DNA of 43,225 nt from NCBI GenBank assembly GCA_002695065.1, contig NZNW01000030.1, forward strand, positions 1 through 43,225, in the 5' to 3' direction. The translations under genes were made by a program, and so were the position numbers. This document shows, piece after piece, positions 33,147 through 40,847 of the stretch. Every line of letters starts with the position of its first letter. Positions within the stretch are counted from its first letter, which is position 1. This stretch comes from Salinicola sp. Its GTDB lineage: Bacteria > Pseudomonadota > Gammaproteobacteria > Pseudomonadales > Halomonadaceae. The notes beneath the pieces are model-generated. The model made no database searches. It was not told where the DNA came from and saw nothing but the letters and a program-made list of their open reading frames with translations.

Positions 33147-34781
33147 TCAGTCCGACGCTAGCGAAAGCCAGCGCGACAGGTGCCGGTTGAGCGCGTTGTC
33201 TTTCCAGCCATCCAGCTTGGGGTTGACCAGGTTGCGCGAGACGTCGACGTAGATCGGTGCCACCGCATAGTCGGAGAGCGCCTGCCGCTCCGCCTGTTGC
33301 AGCAGTTGCTGGCGGGCGGCCATGTCGGTCTCGCGACTGGCCTTGGCCATCAGCTCGTCGAACGCCTGACTGCGATAGCCGCCGTAATTCTTGGGCGAGT
33401 CGCTCTCCAGGATGCCGAGGAAGTTGCTGGCGTCGTCGAAGTCCGCGACCCAACTGCCGCGGCCGACGTCGAAGTTGCCGTTGGCGAGCTCGGCGTAGTG
33501 CACCGCGCCCTCGGCGTTGATCAGTTGCGTCTCGACCCCCAGCGGCTGCCACATCGCGGCCAGCGCCACGGCGATGCGCTTGTTGGCCTCGGTAGTGGAG
33601 TAGCGCAGGGTCAGCTCGAGCGGGTGATCGGGACCGTAGCCGGCGTCCGCGAGCAGGCTCCTGGCCTCGGCGACCCGATCATCCATCGTCCGATCCAGGC
33701 CGGGCATGGTCTGGGCGTCATAGTGGCTGACGCCACCGGGGACGAAGCCGCTGGCCGGGGAGACGACGCCACCCATGATCTGTTCGGCGATGACGTCCCG
33801 GCGAATCGCCAGGTTGAGCGCTTCCCTGACACGCTTGTCGGCGGTGGGGTGGCCATCGCGCTGGTTGAGCGCGAAGTAGTAGTTGGCCAGCTGCGGCGCG
33901 AGGTGTACGGCGTCGGGCAGGTTCTCCTGCAGCCACTGATATCGATCCGGCGAGAAGTCGCGGACGATGTCGAGACCGCCGGCGCGGAAGCGTTGCAGGC
34001 CGGCGCTGCGATCCTCGACCGGATAGTAGTCGACGCCATCGAGGGCGACGTCGTCGGCGTCGTGGAATTCGGGATTCTTGCGCGCCGCGATGTGATCGTG
34101 AGAGGTCCAGCTTGTCGGGGTGAAGGCGCCGTTGGTGGCGATATGATCCATCTGGGTCCAGTCGTTGCCGAATCGATCGACCAGGTGGGAAGGCACCGGA
34201 GACGCGGCGATGTGCGCCAGCAGCGTCGGGAAGTAGGGCGTCGGCTGGTTCAGGGTGATCTTCAAGGTCTTGGCATCGACCGCTTCGACACCGAGTTCGG
34301 GGGCGTCCTGCTCGCCCTTGGTATGCGCTTCGGCGCCGCGAATCGGATAGAACAGGCTGGCGTAGACGGCGCCGTTGGCCGGATCGAACAGCCGCTGGAA
34401 GGCGAGCACGAAGTCCTTGGCGACCACGGGTTCGCCGTCCGACCAGTTGGCGTCGTCGCGCAGCTTGAAGGTGTAGACGATGCCGTCGTCGCTGACGTCC
34501 CAGCCGCTGGCGGCGCCGGGGATGTACTCGCCGGCCGGGTCCAGCGTGACCAGGCCCTCGAACAGGTCGCCGAGGACGTCGTTCTCCCAGGTGGTACCCC
34601 CGATCCGGGCGGTATCCAGCGAGGCCGGTTCACCCTGGATGCCGATACTCAGCGTGGCGGCCCGAGCGGTGTCGACGGACAGGGCTGTCGCCAGGCTCAC
34701 GGCCGCGAGCAGGGGAAGAACGAGCCTGGCGGTTCTTCGATGTGAGCCGTATCTGGGCTGTGTACGCATGATCGAGTCCAT
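33147..34781 (-). CDS. Oligopeptide-binding protein, copy 2
   Basis: 544 residues from the ATG at complement 34781; an ATG four codons later is equally possible. Sec signal (ARLVLPLLAAVSLATALSVDTARA), no lipobox. Family 5 solute-binding core: GEPASLDTARIGGTTWENDVLGDLFEGL, WDVSDDGIVYTFKLRDDANWSDGEP, and RVREALNLAIRRDVIAEQIMGG. The mature N-terminus (ASLDTARIGG) differs from copy 1 (GTLDPQKTSG), suggesting a changed ligand pocket. It sits between the NlpC/P60 gene and copy 1. AATAACAA lies directly upstream of the start. Confidence 0.93.
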   Translation of the reverse strand: MDSIMRTQPRYGSHRRTARLVLPLLAAVSLATALSVDTARAATLSIGIQGEPASLDTARIGGTTWENDVLGDLFEGLVTLDPAGEYIPGAASGWDVSDDGIVYTFKLRDDANWSDGEPVVAKDFVLAFQRLFDPANGAVYASLFYPIRGAEAHTKGEQDAPELGVEAVDAKTLKITLNQPTPYFPTLLAHIAASPVPSHLVDRFGNDWTQMDHIATNGAFTPTSWTSHDHIAARKNPEFHDADDVALDGVDYYPVEDRSAGLQRFRAGGLDIVRDFSPDRYQWLQENLPDAVHLAPQLANYYFALNQRDGHPTADKRVREALNLAIRRDVIAEQIMGGVVSPASGFVPGGVSHYDAQTMPGLDRTMDDRVAEARSLLADAGYGPDHPLELTLRYSTTEANKRIAVALAAMWQPLGVETQLINAEGAVHYAELANGNFDVGRGSWVADFDDASNFLGILESDSPKNYGGYRSQAFDELMAKASRETDMAARQQLLQQAERQALSDYAVAPIYVDVSRNLVNPKLDGWKDNALNRHLSRWLSLASD

Positions 34782-34783
34782 CC

Positions 34784-34803
34784 GTTGTTGAGCGTTTGTT
34801 ATT
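34784..34803 (-). promoter_or_regulatory. CA motif before oppA copy 2
   Basis: Minus strand AATAACAA (complement of 34803-34796) and CAACAAC (complement of 34790-34784), 3-22 nt upstream of the ATG, overlapping the ribosome-site position. No strong Shine-Dalgarno is seen there. Confidence 0.45.
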
Positions 34804-34859
34804 GCCGGGGCTGCTGGCGCATTCGCCGGTTTTGGCGACCCCGTCTCGATCTTAAGTCT

Positions 34860-35843
34860 TCACGTTCCTGCGGGAACAGTTCCTGCGGGAATCGCCGTTC
34901 CCGGATCGCCCGGGTCGAGAAAGCGACGCACGGCGCAGAGCTGTGTTTCGTAGCGACTGCCAGAAAGCCGGCGACATTCGATTCGGGCGTTGTTGGTCGG
35001 CGCGTGGAGCATGCGGTCATCGCCGAGATAGAGCGCAACGTGGTCGACCACCAGCCGGCCTGCGTCGTCGGGCTTCTCGAAGAACAGCAGATCGCCCCCA
35101 CGGCGCTCGTCCGGCGCGACCGGAAGCCCCGTCTCGACCTGGTCGTGGGCGTCCCGAGGCAGACGCATGCCGATGGCGGCGAACAGGCTGTGAACCAGAC
35201 CCGAGCAGTCGTAGCCGAAGCTCGAGTTGCCGGCCCACAGATAGCGCAGACCGTCGAAGCGCCGCCCCAGCGTTTCCAGCGTCGCGGCAGTCGCCGGCAG
35301 GCCCTCGCCCGGCAACTGGACGCTGTCGCGTGGCAGCCAGCCGCGTCCCAGCGATGTCTCCACCCAGACGCGGGAGGCTCTCCGGTCAGCGACTTCCGGC
35401 ACCGGTTCGGCCAGTTTCAGCCGAGTCAGAAAACTCAGTTTCAGCGAGCGTTCCTGGGGTAGACCCTGCAGCCAGGCGATGGGAGCCATCACCACCACCG
35501 ACTCGGCATCGGCCGGGCAGCCCTCTGCCTCGACGAGCTGCGCCGCCGGGATCCAGCCGGGGTAGCCGCGCTCGTCCAGCGAGGACCGCTGGCTTGGAAC
35601 CACCACGCGACACCAGTCGTTGCCGTGACCGTCACGATGGCGTTCGAGGATCCCGACCGGCGTGTCCAGCAGCACCTGGGTGGCGAGCCGCTTCTCCTTG
35701 CACAGCGCCAGACGGGTCTCGTCGTCCAGCGCGGCCAACCAGCGCTCGAGCAGAACCGGATTGCCGAGCGCCGGGGCATCGATGGCCCGGGGTGCGTCGG
35801 GGGAGGTCCACAATCCCGCCACGGCGACGGCCACGCAGCTCAT
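34860..35843 (-). CDS. NlpC/P60 peptidase with SH3-like domains (YkfC-like)
   Basis: 327 residues; the ATG (complement of 35843) has AGGGGA upstream. No convincing signal peptide: the N-terminus MSCVAVAVAGLWTSPDAP is short. Two SH3-like regions (about 45-110 and 115-180) precede an NlpC/P60 domain with C213 (FGYDCSGLVHSLF), H268 (DHVALYLGDD) and H280. The YLWAGNSSFGYDCSG pattern fits B. subtilis YkfC, a gamma-D-glutamyl-L-diamino acid endopeptidase acting on free murein peptides. Placed among four oppA copies, it suggests that part of the imported peptide pool is murein-derived. The cytoplasmic location is inferred. Confidence 0.85.
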   Translation of the reverse strand: MSCVAVAVAGLWTSPDAPRAIDAPALGNPVLLERWLAALDDETRLALCKEKRLATQVLLDTPVGILERHRDGHGNDWCRVVVPSQRSSLDERGYPGWIPAAQLVEAEGCPADAESVVVMAPIAWLQGLPQERSLKLSFLTRLKLAEPVPEVADRRASRVWVETSLGRGWLPRDSVQLPGEGLPATAATLETLGRRFDGLRYLWAGNSSFGYDCSGLVHSLFAAIGMRLPRDAHDQVETGLPVAPDERRGGDLLFFEKPDDAGRLVVDHVALYLGDDRMLHAPTNNARIECRRLSGSRYETQLCAVRRFLDPGDPGTAIPAGTVPAGT

Positions 35844-35896
35844 GTCGATGTCCCCTGATGACTCATGCCAGTGCTTCCGGAAGACCGCTCAAGTCG

Positions 35897-37495
35897 TTAC
35901 TCGGTGAAGTGAACCCAACGTGACGGATGATCGTCCTCCACGTTGTCTTCCCAGCCTTCGAGCTTCGGGTTCACCAGGTTGCGGGTGACGTAGGTCAGCA
36001 TGGGAATGAACGCGTAGTCGTCCAGCGCCACGTTCTCCGCTTTCTCGAGCAGCTTCTCGCGGGCATCCAGATCCAGCGTCTGGGCGGCCTGGTCCATCAG
36101 CTTGTCGTACTCGGGGTTGGAGTAGGCGCCGTAGTTGTTGCCGACACCGGTGTGCAGCAGGGTGAGGAAGTTCTCGGCATCGTCGTAGTCGGCGATCCAG
36201 CCGGCCCGGGCGACGTCGAAATCGCCCTGCTGAATGGTCTGGTAGTGGACGGTGGCTTCGGAGTTGATCATCTGCACGTTGACGCCCAGCGGCTTCCACA
36301 TCGCGGCAACGGCGATGGCGATCTTCTTGTGCTCGTCACTGGTGTTGTAGCGCAGGCGCAGATTCAGCGGATGATCGGGGCCATAGCCCGCTTCCTGCAG
36401 CAGCGCCTTGGCCTTGGCCATGCGCGCGTTCATGTCGTCGCTGCCGAGGTCCATGTGCTGAGTGTCATAGTGGCTGGTACCGGGCGGGACCATGGCGGTG
36501 GAGGCCTTGAAGCTGCCGGCCATGATCTGCTCGGAGAGCACGTTGCGACGGATCGCCAGGTTGAGCGCTTCACGCACGCGCTTGTCGGCGGTGGGGCTGC
36601 CCTCGCGGTTGTTGAGCACGTAGTAGTAGGAGCCGAGATACGGGCTCATGTGAGTGGCGTCGGGGAGGTTCTCACTCAGCCACTGGTAACGGCTGGAGGG
36701 ATATTCTCGCAGCACGTCCAGCTCACCGGCGCGGAAGCGCGAGATTCCGGCGTTGCGATCTTCCGTGGTGAAGTAGTTGACGCCATCCAGGGAGACATCG
36801 TCGGCATCGTAGTAGGTCGAGCTCTTCTCGACGCTGATCTTCGACTGCGAGACCCAGTCCACCGGCTTGAACGCGCCGTTGGTGGCGATATGGTCCAGTT
36901 TGACCCAATCCTTGCCGTACTCGTCGACCAGGTGCTTGGGCACCGGGTAGGCGGTGTAGTGGGTCAGCAACTGCGGAAAGTAAGGTGTGGCGTGATTGAG
37001 CGTGACCTTGAGCGTCCTGCCGCCATCGAGAGATTCCGCCCCCAGCGTGTCGGCGGCCTTGTCGCCGGTGTTGATCGCTTCCGCGTTGACGATCGGATAG
37101 AGCATGTAGGCGTACTTGGAGGCGTTCTCCGGCGCCAGCAGATGCTGCCAGCCGAACACGAAGTCCTCGGCGGTGACCGGCTCGCCGTCGGACCACTTCG
37201 CGCCTTCCCGCAGTTGGAAGGTGTAGGTCTTGCCGTCGTCGGAGACCTCCCACTCGGTGGCCATGCCCGGCAGCAGTTCGCCGTCCGGCGACTTCTTGAA
37301 CAGCCCTTCGTAGACATCCATCAGCACCTGGGATTCCCACACGCCGCCGGAGACCTGTGAGGTATCGAACGAGGCGAGTTCGCCCATGACGCCGATATTG
37401 AGCGTCTCGGCCAGCGCCGACGGGGCCATCAGGGAAGTGGCCAGCGCCAGGGCGCCCAGGGGCAACAGGGTGCGGGGGAGTTGCAGCTTCGACAT
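35897..37495 (-). CDS. Oligopeptide-binding protein, copy 3
   Basis: 532 residues; ATG at complement 37495 behind GGAG. Sec signal (LPRTLLPLGALALATSLMAPSALA), no lipobox. Family 5 solute-binding features: GELASFDTSQVSGGVWESQVLMDVYEGL, TEWEVSDDGKTYTFQLREGAKWSDGEP, and KRVREALNLAIRRNVLSEQIMAG. It is clearly a paralog of copies 2 and 4 (same SGGVWE and RREALNLAIRR framework). The NlpC/P60 gene starts 53 bp after its stop. AACAACAA precedes the start. Confidence 0.93.
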   Translation of the reverse strand: MSKLQLPRTLLPLGALALATSLMAPSALAETLNIGVMGELASFDTSQVSGGVWESQVLMDVYEGLFKKSPDGELLPGMATEWEVSDDGKTYTFQLREGAKWSDGEPVTAEDFVFGWQHLLAPENASKYAYMLYPIVNAEAINTGDKAADTLGAESLDGGRTLKVTLNHATPYFPQLLTHYTAYPVPKHLVDEYGKDWVKLDHIATNGAFKPVDWVSQSKISVEKSSTYYDADDVSLDGVNYFTTEDRNAGISRFRAGELDVLREYPSSRYQWLSENLPDATHMSPYLGSYYYVLNNREGSPTADKRVREALNLAIRRNVLSEQIMAGSFKASTAMVPPGTSHYDTQHMDLGSDDMNARMAKAKALLQEAGYGPDHPLNLRLRYNTSDEHKKIAIAVAAMWKPLGVNVQMINSEATVHYQTIQQGDFDVARAGWIADYDDAENFLTLLHTGVGNNYGAYSNPEYDKLMDQAAQTLDLDAREKLLEKAENVALDDYAFIPMLTYVTRNLVNPKLEGWEDNVEDDHPSRWVHFTE

Positions 37496-37512
37496 CTTTG
37501 GAAAGCTCCGAC

Positions 37513-37522
37513 TTGTTGTTGT
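37513..37522 (-). promoter_or_regulatory. CA motif before oppA copy 3
   Basis: Minus-strand ACAACAACAA (complement of 37522-37513), 18-27 nt upstream of the ATG, just before the ribosome site GGAG. It matches AAnAAnAA. Confidence 0.45.
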
Positions 37523-37691
37523 GAAAATCCGTTGTGAAAGGCTCGCTGTAGGGCGATCGCCGCGGGGGTGCCGTCAGTGAACCGGCCAATGATCGGCCCG
37601 GGGATCGATGCGACACCTTCGCGCGAACCTCATGACCCGTCTAATTCAAATGCTCGATAGACCGTTTCATTTCATGCATATAGGCGTGCGA

Positions 37692-37712
37692 GAGCGGCTA
37701 GTGACGCCGCTC
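37692..37712. terminator. Hairpin between oppA copies 4 and 3
   Basis: GAGCGGC (37692-37698), 7-nt loop, GCCGCTC (37706-37712) in the 254-bp gap after oppA copy 4. No T run follows on the minus strand, so it may be a processing or partial termination element that lowers or stabilises one of the messages. The rest of the gap shows no gene. Confidence 0.45.
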
Positions 37713-37749
37713 CTGCTGTGATTTCAGTCACAGATAGACGTTGGTCTAG

Positions 37750-39330
37750 TCACTCCGGCAGCTCGATCCAGCGCGAGGCATGCATATCCAGTGCGTTGTC
37801 GTTCCATCCCTCGATTTCGGGATCGACCAGGTTGCGCGAGCTATAGGTATAGATCGGCGTCAGCGGATAGTCGGCCAGCGCCAGTGCCTCGGCCTGCTGC
37901 ATCAGCTGTGCGCGCTTGGCCGGGTCCTGCTCGGCGTCCGACCGGGTGACCAGCTGATTGTAGTCGTCGTTCTGGTAGGCGCCGTAGTTGTTGGTCTCCG
38001 CCGACAGCAGTTGCAGGAAGTTCTGGGCGTCGTCGTAGCTGGAGATCCAGGCGGCGCGGGCAACCTGGAAGTCGCCCTCCATCAGGTCGGCGTAGTGGAC
38101 GTTGGCCTCGGTGTTTCTGAGTTCGACATCGACCCCCAGGGGCTTCCACATCGCGGCGACGGCCACGGCGATCTGCCGGTGCTCGTCGCCGCTGTTGAAG
38201 CGCAGGGTCAGCTCGAGCGGCTTGTCCGGACCGTAGCCGGCCTCTTCCATCAGCGATTTGGCCCTGGCCAGGCGGCTGTCCATGTCGTCATCGAGCCCGG
38301 GCTGGGACTGGGCCTCATAGTCGCTGGTTCCCGGCGGTACCAGCGAGGTGGCCGGCTCGACGCCGCCTTTCAGCAACTGGCTGGCGATGACGTCGCGGCG
38401 AATCGCCAGGCTCAGCGCCTCGCGGACGCGCTTGTCCGCCACCGGCGAGCCGTCGCGCAGGTTGAACACGTAGTAGTAGGTGCCCAGCGACGGGAACAGA
38501 TGGGTGGCATCGGGGAGGTTGTCGGAGAGCCGCGGATACTGCGCCGCGGGATAGTCGCGCAGGATATCCAGCTCGCCGGCACGAAAGCGCTGGATGCCGG
38601 CGTTCTTGTCCTCCAGCGGGTAGTAGTCGACGCCATCCAGGCTGACGTTGTCGGCGTCATGGAAGCGGTCGTTCTTGACCGTTTCCAGCTCGGTATTGGA
38701 AACCCATTTCACCGGCTTGAAGGCGCCGTTGACCGCGATGTGGGAAGGATCGCTCCAGTCGTCGCCGAACTCATCCACCACATGCTTGGGGATCGGGTAG
38801 GCGAACGGCAGCACCAGCGTCTTGAGGAAATAGACGGTGGGGGCGTTGAGGGTGATCTGGAGCGTCTTGCCGTCGTCCAGGGATTCGACGCCCAGCGAAT
38901 CGAGCGGCTTGTCGCCTGAGTTGATCGCCTGGGCATTGACCACCGGATAGAGGCGGTGGGCGTAATTGGAAGCGGTCTTGGGATCGACCTGGTGACGGTA
39001 GGCGTAGACGAAGTCGTCGGCGGTCAACGGCTCGCCGTCGGACCATTCGAGCCCATCGCGAAGGTGAAAGGTGTAGGTCTTGCCATCGTCGGAGATGTTC
39101 CAGCTCTCGGCGGCGCCGGGGATGATCCGGCCGTCGGCGTCGATGGCGACCGGGCCCTCGAAGATGTCCCGCAGCACATCTTCTTCCCACACGCCGCCAG
39201 TGATCTTGGCCGGGCTCAGCGAAGCGGGATCCCCGGAGATGCCCATGTGCAGCGTGGCTGCCTGGATGGGCAGGGCGCTCAGGGTGGCTGCGAAACCGAT
39301 GGCGGCTGCCAGGCGAGTCGGTGATATCAA
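37750..39330 (-). CDS. Oligopeptide-binding protein, copy 4
   Basis: 526 residues with a TTG start (complement of 39330) behind GAGGGATC; no in-frame ATG upstream fits. Sec signal (LAAAIGFAATLSALPIQA), no lipobox. Family 5 core: GDPASLSPAKITGGVWEEDVLRDIFEGP, WNISDDGKTYTFHLRDGLEWSDGEP, and KRVREALSLAIRRDVIASQLLKGG. It is the first gene of the minus-strand opp run and diverges from prfB. It may have its own terminator-like hairpin downstream, so its dosage could differ from the other copies. Confidence 0.92.
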   Translation of the reverse strand: MISPTRLAAAIGFAATLSALPIQAATLHMGISGDPASLSPAKITGGVWEEDVLRDIFEGPVAIDADGRIIPGAAESWNISDDGKTYTFHLRDGLEWSDGEPLTADDFVYAYRHQVDPKTASNYAHRLYPVVNAQAINSGDKPLDSLGVESLDDGKTLQITLNAPTVYFLKTLVLPFAYPIPKHVVDEFGDDWSDPSHIAVNGAFKPVKWVSNTELETVKNDRFHDADNVSLDGVDYYPLEDKNAGIQRFRAGELDILRDYPAAQYPRLSDNLPDATHLFPSLGTYYYVFNLRDGSPVADKRVREALSLAIRRDVIASQLLKGGVEPATSLVPPGTSDYEAQSQPGLDDDMDSRLARAKSLMEEAGYGPDKPLELTLRFNSGDEHRQIAVAVAAMWKPLGVDVELRNTEANVHYADLMEGDFQVARAAWISSYDDAQNFLQLLSAETNNYGAYQNDDYNQLVTRSDAEQDPAKRAQLMQQAEALALADYPLTPIYTYSSRNLVDPEIEGWNDNALDMHASRWIELPE

Positions 39331-39428
39331 AGTGGGATCCCTCGAACGGTGATGGATGATCAGGTTTTTATTCTTTCCACCTTAGCGCATCGTCTCGATT
39401 CGCACAGCGTGAGACGGTCGACGGCGGG

Positions 39429-39457
39429 ATGACGCTATGCCGGGGTTTGGCTACAAT
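39429..39457 (+). promoter_or_regulatory. Candidate promoter for prfB
   Basis: ATGACG (39429-39434), 17-bp spacer, TACAAT (39452-39457). The -10 is good and the -35 weak. It gives a leader of about 75 nt. The 209-bp divergent gap to oppA copy 4 shows no gene. Confidence 0.5.
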
Positions 39458-39539
39458 AGGCGTCCTTTTTTCGGCGAGTCGATCACCCCCGTTTTCCGGG
39501 AAGGTTCGACGCGCCGGTGGCGACGTTGGCAGGAGCCCC

Positions 39540-40638
39540 ATGCAAGAGATCAATCCGATCAACAACCTCATCAAGGACCTGTCCGAACGGACAGACGTCC
39601 TGAGGGGGTATCTTTGACTATGCCGAGAAGAAAGACCGGCTAGAAGAAGTCTCCCGAGAGCTGGAAAACCCGGACGTCCGGAACGATCCCGACTACGCCC
39701 AGAAACTGGGCAAGGAGCGGGCGTCGCTGGAAGCCGTGGTCGAGACCATCGACACCCTCGACAGTGGCCTGGCCGACAACCGCGAGCTGCTCGAGCTGGC
39801 GGTGATGGAGGAGGACGACGCCACCATCGACGAGGTTCGCAAGGAACTGTCGTATCTCGAGGGACAGCTCGACAAGCTGGAGTTCCGGCGCATGTTCTCC
39901 GGCGAGATGGACGAGAACAACGCCTATCTCGACATCCAGGCCGGCTCCGGCGGTACCGAGGCCCAGGACTGGGCCAACATGCTGCTGCGCATGTACCTGC
40001 GCTGGGCCGAGCATCACGGCTTCAAGGCCGAACTGACCGAGGTGTCGGCGGGCGAGGTCGCGGGCATCAAGTCCGCCACCATCCATGTCCAGGGCGAGTA
40101 CGCCTTCGGCTGGCTCAGAACCGAGACCGGGGTCCATCGGCTGGTGCGCAAGAGTCCGTTCGACTCCGGCGGCCGGCGGCACACCTCTTTCGCCTCGGTG
40201 TTCCTCTCTCCGGAGGTGGACGACAGCTTCGAGGTCGAGATCAACCCGGCCGACCTGCGTACCGACACCTACCGCTCCTCCGGCGCCGGCGGCCAGCACG
40301 TCAACACCACCGATTCGGCGGTGCGAATCACCCACGAGCCGACGGGTATCGTGGTGGCCTGCCAGAGCCAGCGCAGCCAGCACGCCAACCGCGACTTTGC
40401 CATGAAGCAGTTGAAGGCGAAGCTGTGGGAACACGAGATGCAGAAGCGCAACGCCGCCAAGCAGCAGGCCGAGGAGAGCAAGGCCGACATCGGCTGGGGC
40501 AGCCAGATTCGCTCCTACGTCCTCGACGACCAGCGGATCAAGGACCTGCGTACCGGCGTGCAGAGCAGCAACTGCGACAAGGTGCTCGACGGCGATCTGG
40601 ATCAGTTCATCGAAGCGAGTTTGAAGCAAGGGCTTTGA
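39540..40638 (+). CDS. prfB: Peptide chain release factor 2, made by programmed +1 frameshift
   Basis: ATG 39540 behind CAGGAG. The first 25 codons end at CTT, followed by an in-frame TGA (39615-39617). Skipping one base (T39615) continues in the +1 frame from GAC 39616 to the stop at 40636-40638, giving 365 residues, the same as E. coli RF2. RF2 releases peptides at UGA and UAA. Visible motifs are SPF (KSPFDSGG, stop-codon recognition) and GGQ ([17 protein letters not shown], peptide release). A gene finder would report two pieces. It is followed by lysS, as in E. coli. Confidence 0.97.
39603..39617 (+). promoter_or_regulatory. RF2 autoregulatory frameshift site
   Basis: AGGGGGTATCTTTGA: an internal Shine-Dalgarno-like AGGGGG three bases before the slippery CTT and the UGA stop. 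When RF2 is scarce the ribosome pauses at UGA and shifts +1. Spacing and sequence match the E. coli site. Confidence 0.95.
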
Positions 40639-40654
40639 GAAAGCCCGAAGAGCG

Positions 40655-40667
40655 GCACTGCGTGCCT
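40655..40667. repeat. Mini-hairpin repeat after prfB
   Basis: GGCAC-TGC-GTGCC. Read on the opposite strand it is GGCAC-GCA-GTGCC followed by GCTCTTC, close to the GCGGC-GCA-GCCGC plus GATCTTTCC unit at 4055-4076. It belongs to the same short repeat style. Confidence 0.45.
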
Positions 40668-40746
40668 GGAAGCTGGAAGAAGTAAGAAAGAACAAGGGCG
40701 AAACGTTACCGAGCCATTGAAAGGCTTTGGCGAGGTGGTCTGATCT

Positions 40747-40822
40747 TAGCTTCTAGCTTCTAGCTTCTAGCTTCTAGCTTCTAGCTTCTAGCTTCTAGCT
40801 TCTAGCTTCTAGCTTCTAGCTT
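40747..40822. repeat. Heptanucleotide tandem repeat (TAGCTTC)10 upstream of lysS
   Basis: Ten perfect copies of the 7-bp unit TAGCTTC (40747-40816), then TAGCTT. It ends only 25 bp before the lysS ATG, so it lies in the lysS leader. Not coding. Perfect copies suggest recent expansion. Confidence 0.97.
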
Positions 40823-40847
40823 AATTTTCTTTTCGACAGGCGACGAC

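Noticed and set aside
37560-37580. Possible second sigma-54 element before oppA copy 3
   Set aside because: GG and GC spacing is right, but the -12 part reads CGGC instead of TTGC and the stretch is merely GC-rich.
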